NCBI GenBank assembly: GCA_021770785.1
Contig: JAETQH010000005.1
Location: 1 to 64,000, forward strand
DNA length: 64,000 nt
Origin: Lachnospiraceae bacterium
GTDB lineage: Bacteria > Bacillota > Clostridia > Lachnospirales > Lachnospiraceae
Direction of reading: 5' to 3'
The position numbers and the translations under genes are program-made. The notes beneath the pieces were generated by a model. That model was not told the origin of the DNA. It searched no databases and saw only the letters and a program-made list of their open reading frames with translations. Of the stretch, positions 17,326 to 25,768 are shown piece after piece (positions within the stretch are counted from its first letter, which is position 1; each line of letters opens with the position of its first letter).

Positions 17326-18201
17326 CTATTCCTCCAATCCACACAATGCCACAAACACATTTTGTAAATTTACTGACTGAAGCTGCAGTTCTCTGCTCTG
17401 CGCAATCTGCTCTCCCTCCTTCAGCAAAACCGTAACACCCTTGCTTCTTCCCATGGTTTCCACCTGATGGAGCTCCATGCCTGCGGTGGCTGCATCTACT
17501 GCCTCTGCCGGTCCGCTGACCTTAATGCACCTTGCCACCAGATGTTCCGTATTTTCTTTTAACAAAATTCCTTTGTTTTTCAAGAAAATCACTTCTTCAA
17601 ATACATTTGCCGCCTCTTCAATGATGTGGGTGGAAACCACAAAGGTTCTCCCGGTATCCATGTACTCTTCCAACAGTTTCCGGTAAAAATATTCCCTCAT
17701 CACCACATCCAGCCCCGCCACCGGCTCATCTAAAAATGTGAACTCCGCTTTACTTGCCAGCGCCACAATGATCGTCACCATAGACAGCATTCCCTTAGAA
17801 AGCTTGGCGATTTTCTTTTTTACATCCAGTTCAAATTTTTCTACCAGCTCCTTTGCCAACTCCTTCTGCCAGTTCGGATAATAATAAGAAGCCGCCTGTA
17901 GATATTCTTTAACCTTCATGGTTCCAACCCCGTTACCAGATGCGGAAGGAACCAGTTCTCTTGAAAAGCAGATATGGTTTAATGCCCTCCTGTTTTCCCA
18001 GACCTTTTCCCCCTCCCAGGTCACCTCGCCCGAGGTGGCAGGATTCTGGGCAGACATAATGGATAAAAGGGTGGTTTTTCCCGCTCCGTTCCTTCCGATT
18101 AAGCCATAAATTTTTCCCTTTTCCAGTGTTAAATCCACATTTTTTAATACTTCCTTCTCTCCATATCTTTTGCTGATATTGCTGCATACCAATGTGCTCA
18201 T
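17326..18201 (-). CDS. ABC transporter ATP-binding protein
   Basis: A 291-residue ATPase. Walker A is GRNGAGKTT near residue 37, the signature is LSKGMLSMV (an LSGGQ variant), Walker B is FTFLDEPVAGLD, and the switch His is in VVSTHIIEEA. The C-terminal 80 residues are the accessory region common in ABC-2 exporter ATPases. The ATG at 18201 follows AAGGAG. Its start overlaps by four bases the stop of a possible small ORF (18198-18332). The operon is led by a YtrA-type GntR repressor. The set resembles ytr/bce-like efflux or stress modules, with substrate unknown. Confidence 0.88.
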   Translation of the reverse strand: MSTLVCSNISKRYGEKEVLKNVDLTLEKGKIYGLIGRNGAGKTTLLSIMSAQNPATSGEVTWEGEKVWENRRALNHICFSRELVPSASGNGVGTMKVKEYLQAASYYYPNWQKELAKELVEKFELDVKKKIAKLSKGMLSMVTIIVALASKAEFTFLDEPVAGLDVVMREYFYRKLLEEYMDTGRTFVVSTHIIEEAANVFEEVIFLKNKGILLKENTEHLVARCIKVSGPAEAVDAATAGMELHQVETMGRSKGVTVLLKEGEQIAQSRELQLQSVNLQNVFVALCGLEE

Positions 18202-18332
18202 AATTTACTCCTTTCCGAATTTTCATTCTTCCATATTGTCAGGCAATTCATCGTTTCCGTGTTCCTCCTCGCTGCCGGGCAATTTATCGTTTCCGTGTTC
18301 CTCCTCGCTGCCGGACAATTCAGCAATTCCAT
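18198..18332 (-). CDS. Possible 44-residue small ORF with 12-residue tandem repeats
   Basis: Between the GntR gene and the ATPase an ATG at 18332, with GGGGAG close upstream, opens 44 codons ending in a TGA that overlaps the ATPase ATG (ATGA). The product contains the unit NCPAARRNTETI twice plus a degenerate start of a third. It is Cys/Arg-rich with no membrane segment. Another frame of the same repeat reads SGSEEEHGNDKLPG, so coding in this frame is uncertain. The four-base overlap argues for translation coupled to the ATPase; otherwise it may be a repeat-bearing spacer. Confidence 0.35.
   Translation of the reverse strand: MELLNCPAARRNTETINCPAARRNTETMNCLTIWKNENSERSKL
18244..18322. repeat. 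36-bp tandem repeat between GntR and ABC ATPase genes
   Basis: The unit starting CAATTCATCGTTTCCGTGTT at 18244 recurs at 18280 (36-bp period, two differences), and a third copy starts at 18316 and breaks off. A 36-bp period preserves any reading frame. Copy number may vary between strains by slippage. Confidence 0.85.
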
Positions 18333-18340
18333 GAACTCCC

Positions 18341-18709
18341 CTATTCCTCTTCCGCTTCCGCAATCATATTCATTACTTCCTGTTTTCCCAGCCCGATGCT
18401 GGCTGCCTCCTGCAATAATTTTTTGATAAACTGGTCATAAAATTCGCTGCGTCTCCGCTTTAAAATCATTTCCTTTGCTCCCTCTGACACAAACATCCCT
18501 ATCCCCCTCTTCTTGTATAAAATTCCGGCATCCACTAATATATTTATCCCCTTTGCCGCTGTTGCCGGGTTAATGGCATAAAGCTTTGACAATTCATTGG
18601 TACTTGGCACCCGCTCTTCCTCTAAGAGAATGCCGCGGAGAATATCGTTTTCTATCATTTCGCTAATCTGAAGATAGATGGATTTCTCCTGGGTTAGTGT
18701 TTCATTCAT
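18341..18709 (-). CDS. GntR-family (YtrA subfamily) transcriptional repressor
   Basis: A 122-residue DNA-binding protein. Residues about 8-75 are the GntR winged helix (SIYLQISEMIENDIL, then RVPSTNELSKLYAINPATAAKGINILVDAGILYKKRGIGMFV). The short helical tail (about 45 residues) without a ligand-binding domain is typical of the YtrA subfamily. Such proteins usually repress their own ABC-transporter operon. The palindrome GGTTAATTA/TAATTAACC overlapping the -10 of its own promoter (18767-18816) supports autoregulation. Confidence 0.9.
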   Translation of the reverse strand: MNETLTQEKSIYLQISEMIENDILRGILLEEERVPSTNELSKLYAINPATAAKGINILVDAGILYKKRGIGMFVSEGAKEMILKRRRSEFYDQFIKKLLQEAASIGLGKQEVMNMIAEAEEE

Positions 18710-18766
18710 ACATATAGCGCTCCTTTCTCTCCGGTTTTTATTGTTATATGAGTTTATTGCTTTGTT

Positions 18767-18816
18767 GGTTAATTAGTTGTGTAATTAACCATATCACTAT
18801 ATTAGTATACTGTCAA
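18767..18816 (-). promoter_or_regulatory. Promoter and palindromic operator of the GntR/ABC operon
   Basis: Minus-strand TTGACA (18816-18811), a 17-bp spacer and TATGGT (18793-18788). The perfect inverted repeat GGTTAATTA (18767-18775) / TAATTAACC (18782-18790), with a 6-bp centre, overlaps the -10 box and start point. This is the expected operator position for the GntR repressor encoded just downstream. Confidence 0.8.
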
Positions 18817-19048
18817 CTGGTTTTTGTATTCTTTTTTGTTGGGGGACGAGAAATTGTTGTTAGAAGCATATTTTTTAGAACAAGCACTCTATTGAATTTT
18901 TGTACAAAAAGTAATATGATGGGTATGTAAGCACTTACATATGATATGGCGTTTTAGCTCCGCAATCTACATTCTATGTATAAAAAATAACATACCGTAG
19001 AAAAATTGTATCTAAAATTGCTGCAGTTTAATGCTTCACAACTACTTA
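18817..19048. other. Gene-free AT-rich intergenic stretch
   Basis: No convincing gene, RNA or repeat is seen here. It separates the GntR promoter from the structured element at 19049-19156. The short plus-strand open frame at 18748-18930 has no ribosome site and no recognisable product. Confidence 0.6.
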
Positions 19049-19156
19049 TATAACGATTAAGACCTCAAAAAGGGGCAGCCAGTAACTGAGATTGGCAGAG
19101 CCTTCTTTGCGTCCTCTGCCCCCACAACCTTACTCCCCTCCCCCTTAACCGTTATA
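19049..19156. repeat. Structured intergenic element, family II copy 1
   Basis: TATAACGATTAAG (19049-19061) and CTTAACCGTTATA (19144-19156) form a 13-bp inverted repeat with one mismatch around about 80 bp. Inside are AAGGGG/CCCCTT and GGCAGAG/CTCTGCC pairings and the box TAACTGAGATTGGCAGA (19083-19099). That box recurs exactly at 20057-20073 and with two changes at 47057-47073. The C-rich tail after the hairpin also resembles that of the 47-kb copy. It lies just before the deacetylase gene and could be its leader or an inserted mini-element. Confidence 0.6.
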
Positions 19157-19185
19157 ACGATAAAACCAAAGAGAGGTATCCTGCC

Positions 19186-19998
19186 ATGAAAATTTATACC
19201 TGCTTCCCCAAGGGAAAAGCAAAAGCCCTGACCATGAGCTATGACGACGGAAAAATCCAGGATGAACGTTTAGTGGAAATCTTTAACCGCCATGGAATCC
19301 GCGGTACTTTTAACTTGAATTACGGCATGATGAACAAAAAAAATCTCACACCGCCCCGCATTCCCAAGGAACGCGTAAAGGAGTTATACCGGGGACACGA
19401 AATCGCAACCCACACCATGACCCACCCCACCATCGCCCGCTGTCCGCTGACACAGGTGGCAAAAGAAATTTTAGAGGACCGGGAAGGCTTAGAAGCCATC
19501 ACCGGAACCATTGTGAGGGGACACGCCTACCCCAACGGTTCCTACAACGAAGAAATCAAGCTGCTTTTCCGTCAGATGGGCATTGCCTACGCTAGAGTAG
19601 TGGAAGCCGTGGACGATTATGCCCTCCCCACAGACCCCATGGAATGGCATCCCACCTGTCACCACAATGCCCCGGACCTCATGGAGAAAGCAAAATTTTT
19701 TGCTGAATTCAAGAAAAGCCAGTATTTAAAACTAATGTATGTCTGGGGACACAGCTACGAATTTGACAACAATGATAACTGGAATGTGATAGAAGAATTT
19801 TGTGACTACATGGGCGGCAGAGAAGATATCTGGTATGCCACCAATATCGAAATCATTGATTACATGGAAGCCGCCAAAAGCCTCAGATTCTCCGCCGACT
19901 GCACCAAAGTCTATAACCCAAGTGCTGATAGCGTCTGGTTGCAGATTGACGGGGAAAGATGTGTGGAAATTAAAGGCGGCAGTCTGGTAACATTGTAA
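19186..19998 (+). CDS. Polysaccharide deacetylase-family (CE4/NodB-like) protein
   Basis: A 270-residue NodB-homology protein without a signal peptide. The metal-binding motifs are the Asp-Asp pair in TMSYDDGK near residue 20 and the HxxxH in ATHTMTH near 76-80, followed by VRGHAYPNGSYNEEI. A His (WGHSYEFD) near 185 could be the catalytic or structural His of motif 5. The last about 45 residues form a small beta-domain (VYNPSADSVWLQIDG). Cytosolic NodB proteins of this kind act on carbohydrate N- or O-acyl groups, but the substrate is unknown. The start has GAGAGG upstream. It stands alone, flanked by two copies of a 17-bp repeat box. Confidence 0.82.
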   Translation: MKIYTCFPKGKAKALTMSYDDGKIQDERLVEIFNRHGIRGTFNLNYGMMNKKNLTPPRIPKERVKELYRGHEIATHTMTHPTIARCPLTQVAKEILEDREGLEAITGTIVRGHAYPNGSYNEEIKLLFRQMGIAYARVVEAVDDYALPTDPMEWHPTCHHNAPDLMEKAKFFAEFKKSQYLKLMYVWGHSYEFDNNDNWNVIEEFCDYMGGREDIWYATNIEIIDYMEAAKSLRFSADCTKVYNPSADSVWLQIDGERCVEIKGGSLVTL

Positions 19999-20056
19999 GC
20001 TCTTTTGCCTGCTGTCAGTATTATTTCCCGCTACAATATCAAAGAGCCACTGCTAC

Positions 20057-20093
20057 TAACTGAGATTGGCAGACGGCATGCCATCTGCCAATC
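20057..20093. repeat. Family II box followed by a long palindrome
   Basis: The box TAACTGAGATTGGCAGA (20057-20073) is identical to that at 19083. It runs into a near-perfect palindrome, GATTGGCAGA (20064-20073) with TCTGCCAATC (20084-20093) and an inner GGCATGCC. No T-run follows on either strand. It lies between the convergent ends of the deacetylase and purD. Confidence 0.7.
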
Positions 20094-20114
20094 GTATCTG
20101 ACCCGGTGTTCCTT

Positions 20115-21392
20115 TTATTTCACCTGATCAATCGCCTTGCCAATATCATGCCGCATATATTTATTTGCAAAATCAACCCATTCCGTTGCCTCGTAGGCTT
20201 TCGCCCTGGCTTCTTTTAAATCCGCTCCGGTAGCGGTGATTCCTAAAACACGTCCGCCGTTGGTAACAATCTTCCCTGCCTCATTAAATTTTGTTCCGGC
20301 ATGGAAACAGTAATAATCCTCTTTTCCGTCGAACTTCTCAAGCCCGGTAATCTCAAACCCTTTCTCGTAGGCCACCGGATAACCGTCCGAAGCAAGCACC
20401 ACGCAGACCGCCGCATTATCTTCAAACTGCAGGTCGATGGTGTCTAATTTTCCCTCTACGCAGGCTTCCATCACGTCGATGATATCATTTTTCATTCTCG
20501 GCAGTACCACCTGCGCCTCCGGGTCGCCAAAACGTGCATTATACTCTAACACCTTCGGGCCGTCCTCTGTCAGCATTAACCCAAAGAAAATTACTCCGGT
20601 AAAAGGTCTGCCCTCCGTTGCCATGGCATCCACCGTTGCCTGGTAAATATGTTTCCGGCAGAACTCGTCCACCTCTTTGGTGTAAAACGGGCTGGGGGAG
20701 AAATTTCCCATTCCTCCGGTATTTAAGCCCTCGTCCCCGTCTTTAGCACGTTTGTGGTCCTGTGCGGAGGACATAATACGGATGGTGTTTCCGTCCACGA
20801 AGGAAAGAACCGAAACCTCCCTGCCTGTCATAAATTCTTCTACAACCATGGTGTTTCCGGCAGCGCCAAACTTCTTATCCTCCATAATTTCCCTGACACC
20901 CGCTTTTGCCTCCTCTAAGGTGTTGCAGATTAACACACCTTTTCCTAAGGCAAGACCGTCCGCCTTTAACACGATTGGCATTTTTGCCGTCTCAAGATAA
21001 GTAAGCGCTTCCTCCGGCGAAGTGAAATTCTCATAGGCTGCAGTGGGAATATTGTATTTTTTCATTAAATCCTTGGAAAATGCTTTAGAGCCCTCTAAGA
21101 TAGCTGCATTTTTTCTCGGACCGAATACCTTTAAGCCCTCCGCCTCAAAGGCATCTACCACGCCGCCCACTAAAGGATCGTCCATACCGATAATGGTAAA
21201 ATCAATCTCTTTTTCCCTGGCAAATGCCACTAATTTATCAAATTCCATGGCTCCGATTGCCACACACTCCGCTAAAGCTGCAATTCCGGCGTTTCCCGGT
21301 GCACAGTAAATCTTATCTACCCGGGGGCTCTTTGCCACGCTTGTCACAATGGCATGTTCACGTCCGCCGCTTCCAACTACTAATACTTTCAT
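20115..21392 (-). CDS. purD: Phosphoribosylamine-glycine ligase
   Basis: GAR synthetase, 425 residues, the usual size. It joins glycine to phosphoribosylamine with ATP in de novo purine synthesis. N-terminal domain: MKVLVVGSGGREHAI. The ATP-grasp fold includes KADGLALGKGV, VVEEFMTGREVSVLSFVDG and the metal-binding FGLMLTEDGPKVLEYNARFGDPE. The frame opens at 21422, but the ATG at 21392 follows GGAGG. It is last in the purM-purN-purD run, 63 bases after purN. Confidence 0.96.
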   Translation of the reverse strand: MKVLVVGSGGREHAIVTSVAKSPRVDKIYCAPGNAGIAALAECVAIGAMEFDKLVAFAREKEIDFTIIGMDDPLVGGVVDAFEAEGLKVFGPRKNAAILEGSKAFSKDLMKKYNIPTAAYENFTSPEEALTYLETAKMPIVLKADGLALGKGVLICNTLEEAKAGVREIMEDKKFGAAGNTMVVEEFMTGREVSVLSFVDGNTIRIMSSAQDHKRAKDGDEGLNTGGMGNFSPSPFYTKEVDEFCRKHIYQATVDAMATEGRPFTGVIFFGLMLTEDGPKVLEYNARFGDPEAQVVLPRMKNDIIDVMEACVEGKLDTIDLQFEDNAAVCVVLASDGYPVAYEKGFEITGLEKFDGKEDYYCFHAGTKFNEAGKIVTNGGRVLGITATGADLKEARAKAYEATEWVDFANKYMRHDIGKAIDQVK

Positions 21393-21455
21393 GTTTTTTC
21401 CTCCTGCTTCTTTACATGGCAAAAACGTCCACCTTGCGATGGGCGTTTTCGTCCT

Positions 21456-22082
21456 TTAGTCTTTGATTGTCACCTGTCCGTCTGTCACAGAAATCCTGCC
21501 GTTTGCAATCAAATTGATGGCTTCTGGCATAATCTTCCACTCCGCTTCTTCCATGACACGGCGCTGTAAAACTTCCGGGGTATCCCCCTGCTTTACTTCC
21601 ACTGCCTTCTGTAAAATAATAGGTCCGGTATCTGTGCCTGCGTCCACAAAATGAACGGTAGCTCCGGTCACCTTTACGCCCCTTCTCAACGCTTCCTCGT
21701 GCACCTTCAGCCCGTAAAAGCCTTTTCCGCAAAACGAGGGAATCAGAGACGGATGGATATTGATGATACGGTTTTCGTACTGCTTTATCATCATTTCCGG
21801 CAGCACCACCAAAAAGCCCGCCAAAACCACCAAATCCACCTGATAGGAATTTAATTTTTCCAGAAAATCTTTATTAAAATGTTCACGGTTTTCATACTGC
21901 TTCGGCGAAATACAGAGTGCCTCTATGCCATGTTTTGCGGCACGCTCTAGGGCATAGGCATTGGCATTATTGCTGATGACAACGGAAATCTCCGTGTTGG
22001 TAATAGTGCCGTTTTCCATGGCATCTATAATTGCCTGCAGGTTTGTTCCGCCTCCTGAGACAAGTACTGCGATTTTTAGCAT
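21456..22082 (-). CDS. purN: Phosphoribosylglycinamide formyltransferase
   Basis: A 208-residue GAR transformylase that transfers a formyl group from 10-formyl-THF. The opening [20 protein letters not shown] binds GAR phosphate. Catalytic Asn and His are in [12 protein letters not shown], and the catalytic Asp is in [14 protein letters not shown]. Its ATG overlaps the 3' end of purM by seven bases, so translation is coupled. Confidence 0.96.
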   Translation of the reverse strand: MLKIAVLVSGGGTNLQAIIDAMENGTITNTEISVVISNNANAYALERAAKHGIEALCISPKQYENREHFNKDFLEKLNSYQVDLVVLAGFLVVLPEMMIKQYENRIINIHPSLIPSFCGKGFYGLKVHEEALRRGVKVTGATVHFVDAGTDTGPIILQKAVEVKQGDTPEVLQRRVMEEAEWKIMPEAINLIANGRISVTDGQVTIKD

Positions 22083-23101
22083 AAGGTTACTCCTTTTTCA
22101 CCGTCTTTTACCTCTCCAAGAACATATGCGGTCTCTCCGGCTGCCCCGATTGCATCCATGGTTTTCCTGACGTCTGCCGCATCCACTGCTAATACCATGC
22201 CGATGCCCATATTGAAGGTATTGTACATGATTTTTTCTTCTACCTGGCCTTCTCTTGCCATCATTTGAAAGATTGGCGGTACTTCGTAGCTGTCCTTCCT
22301 GATGACCGCATGTTTGCCCTCCGGCAGCATTCTCGGTACGTTCTCATAGAAACCTCCTCCAGTGATATGGCTGCAGGCTTTCACCCGGACTCCGGATTCT
22401 TTGATGCTGCGCAACGCTTTTACATAAATCCTGGTAGGAGCGAGCAATGTTTCCCCTAACGTCTTTCCCAATTCTTCATGGTATGTATTTAAAGTCTCTT
22501 TGTCCATTGTAAAGATTTTGCGAACCAGAGAGAAGCCGTTAGAATGTACGCCGGAAGAAGCCATACCGATTAACACGTCTCCCTCCTTTAAATCTGCTCC
22601 GGTAATGATATCCTTCTCATCCACAACGCCTACGGCAAATCCGGCGAGGTCATACTCGTCCTCCGGCATTAACCCCGGATGCTCTGCTGTCTCTCCGCCG
22701 ATTAAGGCAGCGCCGGACTGTTTGCAGCCCTCTGCCACACCGCTTACGATGGTTGCGATTTTCTCAGGATAATTCTTTCCGCATGCAATATAATCTAAAA
22801 AGAATAAAGGCTCTGCTCCTGCGCAAACAATATCGTTTACGCACATTGCCACACAGTCAATCCCTATGGTATCATGCTTGTCTAACAGAAATGCCAGCTT
22901 CACCTTGGTGCCGCAGCCGTCCGTTCCTGACAGCAACACCGGTTTTTCCATATTTTTAAATGCCTCCATGGAGAATGCACCGGAAAATCCGCCAAGCCCT
23001 GTCAAAACCTCCGGGCGCATGGTTCCCTTTACATATTCTTTCATCAACTCCACTGATTTGTATCCTGCTTCAATATCAACACCGGAATTCTTGTAGTCCA
23101 T
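22076..23101 (-). CDS. purM: Phosphoribosylformylglycinamidine cyclo-ligase
   Basis: AIR synthetase, 341 residues, which closes FGAM to AIR with ATP. Family motifs: [13 protein letters not shown] at the start, [16 protein letters not shown] (ATP site), [23 protein letters not shown], and [12 protein letters not shown]. The open frame reaches 23224, but ATG 23101 follows GAGG and gives the family-standard N-terminus. It is separated from purE by about 2 kb of foreign-looking DNA. Confidence 0.96.
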   Translation of the reverse strand: MDYKNSGVDIEAGYKSVELMKEYVKGTMRPEVLTGLGGFSGAFSMEAFKNMEKPVLLSGTDGCGTKVKLAFLLDKHDTIGIDCVAMCVNDIVCAGAEPLFFLDYIACGKNYPEKIATIVSGVAEGCKQSGAALIGGETAEHPGLMPEDEYDLAGFAVGVVDEKDIITGADLKEGDVLIGMASSGVHSNGFSLVRKIFTMDKETLNTYHEELGKTLGETLLAPTRIYVKALRSIKESGVRVKACSHITGGGFYENVPRMLPEGKHAVIRKDSYEVPPIFQMMAREGQVEEKIMYNTFNMGIGMVLAVDAADVRKTMDAIGAAGETAYVLGEVKDGEKGVTLC

Positions 23102-23370
23102 TGATTTTACCTCATTTCTGCACGGCTTGCCTTCCCGTCGCTTCTGGGATAAAGACGGATGTCTTTTGTCCGTGACTGCCGGCAAACACGGACGAATATT
23201 GATTGATTGATTGGTTACTTTCAAACACGCTCTAGGTATAGTATAGCTTTAAATACGCATATTTTCCAATTATATATTATTATCTGTTTTATTAGTTTTT
23301 CTAATATATGTTGTTTGTTAATTTTTAATTTCTTATAAAACGTTACCTATATGAAAAGCTATCCATTTGA

Positions 23371-23404
23371 AAAAATCCGGCCGGTTGTCCACCGCCGGAT
23401 TTTT
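23371..23404 (-). terminator. Terminator downstream of the decayed surface-protein gene
   Basis: AAAATCCGGC pairs with GCCGGATTTT, with T/A runs on both sides. It lies 42 bases past the ancestral stop of the pseudogene at 23446. Confidence 0.8.
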
Positions 23405-23445
23405 CTATTGTTCCCTTTCACTGTAGCTTATATTTTTATTTTATC

Positions 23446-23945
23446 CTATTTAATTTTTATCTTTACCTTTGCTTTCTTGTTCGTGCCGTCGGTAGAGACT
23501 GCTGTGATGGTGACTGTCTTTCCCTTTCCGGCTTTCTTTGCCGTTACCTTTCCCTTGGAGGTTACAGTAGCATGTATTATAATCCTCGCAGAGCTCATAA
23601 GACGGATTTATCATTTCTCCAATAGAAAGCAGATACACCTTATCGTTTGTCAGCCACCACAAACAGGATACTCCCGTCATTCTGCAGCACCCGCCATTTT
23701 ATCCGTTCCCATTTAAAGTAACGGTAAGTACTGTCAACGAAATATGCATCATCATTAGTATCACTTTTACTGATTCTGCGGTATTTCGTACCGTTCACCC
23801 AGGCACCTCCATTGCTGTCGTAAGCCGCCCCGGTGATTGCCGCGTCAGTGTTGCTGTTGTCTCTACTGTTTCTGCAGGCTCCGCCAGTGTTGAGTTGAAA
23901 GTATTGAATTTTAGCACATTTCACTTCTGTCAAAATAGAAGTCAC
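23446..23945 (-). pseudogene. Remnant of an exported DUF6273/Ig-like surface protein
   Basis: Three fragments in different frames on the minus strand make up the remains of one gene. The first (within 23945-23640) reads YRYFKWERIKWRVLQNDG and LFVVADKR, typical of the DUF6273 repeat of Lachnospiraceae surface proteins. The second (23680 leftward) reads NDKVYLLSIGEMINPSYELC, a later part of the same domain. The third (23571-23446) reads VTSKGKVTAKKAGKGKTVTI and ends KVKIKIK before TAG, the classic C-terminal BIG_2 strand. Signal peptide and most of the body are missing, with large deletions between the fragments. It lies inside the split purine cluster. Confidence 0.7.
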
Positions 23946-23996
23946 GGCAATTCGCCGCTATTATCATCTAAATTTACCACACAAAAAGGAGGATTT

Positions 23997-25010
23997 ATGC
24001 CCAAAAATACTTTTTTATCTAACCCGGCAAACACAACAACGAAACCCTGTCACCGCAGATTAGAGGATTTAAATTTATTAGATGATTTCCTCTTCCGACA
24101 AATGCTGCTGCAGGAGGATACCGGAGAAGAGTTTTGCCGTATTCTTCTTAGCACCATTTTAGGAAAACCCATTCGGAAGGTTCACGTTGTCCCGCAAAAG
24201 GACATTCCCGGAATCGACACCCACCGGCACGGTATCCGAATGGACACCTACATCAAAGCCGTTTCCGATGACCTTCCATTTACCGGCGAGGCTTCTCTCG
24301 ATGCCGAGGTTCTCCCTGCCATTTACGATATTGAACCCAATAACCGCTACGAAAAAGAAACACTTCCCAGACGGATGCGCTACTATCACGGTCTGATTGA
24401 TACCCAGCTTCTCGCCTCCGATATGTCTTACAAAGCTTTACCGGAAGTTATCATCATCACCATTCTCCCCTATGACCCCTTCGGGAAAAACCGCATGATT
24501 TATACGATTCAAAATCAATGTATCGAAGAACATTCCCTCCCCTACGATGACGGGGCAAAAAAGATTTTTCTCTACACCAAAGGCATCGAGGGAAACCCTA
24601 GTCAGGAGCTTTGCGATATGCTAAAATACTTAGAAGAAACCACCGCAAAAAATGTCACAAACCAGAACATTGCCGCTGTGGAAAGCCTCGTAAACAAGGT
24701 CAAACGCAGGAAGGAGGTCAGCATCAGCTATATGAAATCTTGGGAATGGGAACAGATGATTCGGGAGGAAGCTACTCAGGAGGGATTGCAGGAGGGATTG
24801 CAGCAAGGATTACAGCAAGGATTACAGCAAGGACGGCAGCTCGGAAAAGAAGAGGGTAAAACCGAAGCCAGGCAGGAAAGTATTAAAATCTTAATTGAAA
24901 CCTGCCAAAAATTAGGAGCTTCTATAGGCGATACCTCTTCTATGCTAAAAGAAAATTACCGCTTATCTGCAGAGGAGGCACAGGCCTATCTGAAAAGCTA
25001 TTGGACTTAA
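23997..25010 (+). CDS. Rpn-family PD-(D/E)XK nuclease / putative transposase
   Basis: A 337-residue member of the Rpn recombination-promoting nuclease family. The N-terminal region has LNLLDDFLFRQMLLQ, then RMDTYIKA and YDIEPNN (the D...DxE part of the nuclease core) and PRRMRYYHGLID. The C-terminus carries a run of EGLQ/QGLQ repeats followed by a charged helix, usual in this family. ATG 23997 follows AAGGAGG and is preferred to the frame opening at 23895. It is on the opposite strand to all flanking pur genes, between purM and purE, beside a decayed gene. This is consistent with insertion into an ancestral pur cluster. RecA-independent horizontal-transfer activity is known for E. coli Rpn proteins; here it is only inferred. 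Confidence 0.85.
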   Translation: MPKNTFLSNPANTTTKPCHRRLEDLNLLDDFLFRQMLLQEDTGEEFCRILLSTILGKPIRKVHVVPQKDIPGIDTHRHGIRMDTYIKAVSDDLPFTGEASLDAEVLPAIYDIEPNNRYEKETLPRRMRYYHGLIDTQLLASDMSYKALPEVIIITILPYDPFGKNRMIYTIQNQCIEEHSLPYDDGAKKIFLYTKGIEGNPSQELCDMLKYLEETTAKNVTNQNIAAVESLVNKVKRRKEVSISYMKSWEWEQMIREEATQEGLQEGLQQGLQQGLQQGRQLGKEEGKTEARQESIKILIETCQKLGASIGDTSSMLKENYRLSAEEAQAYLKSYWT

Positions 25011-25072
25011 CTTGACAAAAATAAATATCCTGTCCTTCTGGCTTTAAAAACTGCCGTTTCCCAACGCTTGTG

Positions 25073-25118
25073 AAAAAAAGAGGGCGGACATGCAATTTCC
25101 GCCTGCCCGCCCTCTTTT
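25073..25118. terminator. Bidirectional terminator between rpn-like gene and purE
   Basis: AAAGAGGGCGG pairs with CCGCCCTCTTT, with A-run left and T-run right. It ends six bases before the purE stop and also follows the convergent Rpn gene. Confidence 0.88.
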
Positions 25119-25123
25119 CCGTC

Positions 25124-25624
25124 TTAGTAATTCTGGTATCCAACCTCCTGCAGTCTGGCATCCTTTGCCTGCACCTGCTCTTTTAATTCTTCCGAATACT
25201 CTTTCAATTTCTGTAAAATTGTATCATCTGATGTTGCCAGAATTTTTGCTGCAAGTAATCCTGCATTTGCACCACCGTTAATTGCCACAGTGGCAACCGG
25301 AATACCGGAAGGCATCTGTACAATGGAATACAGGGAATCTCTTCCTCCCAGTGATGTGGTGTGCATCGGAATACCGATCACCGGCATAGGGAAGATTGCA
25401 GCGCACATGCCCGGAAGATGGGCTGCCATTCCCGCACCTGCAATAATCACCTTAAATCCCTTCGCCTCCGCACCTTTTGCATATTCAAAAAATACATCCG
25501 GCTCACGGTGTGCGGAAATGATGGTCATTTCATAATCAATCCCTAACTTGTCCAAAATATCAGCAGCCTTTGCCATTACCGGCATATCGGAATCGCTGCC
25601 CATTACAATACCTACTTTTGCCAT
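25124..25624 (-). CDS. purE: N5-carboxyaminoimidazole ribonucleotide mutase
   Basis: A 166-residue class I PurE, which converts N5-CAIR to CAIR. It has the diagnostic GIVMGSDSDMPVM at the N-terminus and ISAHREPD, then GAGMAAHLPGM and GIPMHTTSLGGRDSLYSI. The open frame extends to 25678, but the ATG at 25624 follows GGAGAGG. No purK is next to it. It is followed by its own terminator and separated from purM by the Rpn gene and a pseudogene. Confidence 0.96.
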   Translation of the reverse strand: MAKVGIVMGSDSDMPVMAKAADILDKLGIDYEMTIISAHREPDVFFEYAKGAEAKGFKVIIAGAGMAAHLPGMCAAIFPMPVIGIPMHTTSLGGRDSLYSIVQMPSGIPVATVAINGGANAGLLAAKILATSDDTILQKLKEYSEELKEQVQAKDARLQEVGYQNY

Positions 25625-25701
25625 GGTTCCTCTCCTTTTTATCTCTCTTTTTCTCTGTTTGAAGCTATTTCGCTCCATTTTTAATATATTTATGTACCAA
25701 C

Positions 25702-25761
25702 GGGCGGATGCCCGTAAATACTCCGTGAAAAGGCTTCTGCCAGCCTCCTTTATATCCGCCC
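25702..25761 (-). promoter_or_regulatory. Candidate structured leader of purE
   Basis: GGGCGGAT (25702-25709) pairs with ATCCGCCC (25754-25761) around a smaller AGGCT/AGCCT hairpin. A competing local GGGC/GCCC pairing shares the left arm. It occupies the 144-base gap between the M29 peptidase stop and purE. I could not match it to purine or ZTP riboswitch consensus sequences. Confidence 0.4.
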
Positions 25762-25768
25762 GAAAAAA

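Noticed and set aside
18244..18322. Possible CRISPR-like direct repeats
   Set aside because: The repeats are contiguous with no spacers and lie inside an operon.
24770..24850. EGLQ/QGLQ coding repeats in the Rpn gene as a novel repeat
   Set aside because: Such C-terminal repeats are usual in this protein family.
25702..25761. Purine or ZTP riboswitch before purE
   Set aside because: The conserved loops and core of those riboswitches are not visible; kept only as an unnamed structure.
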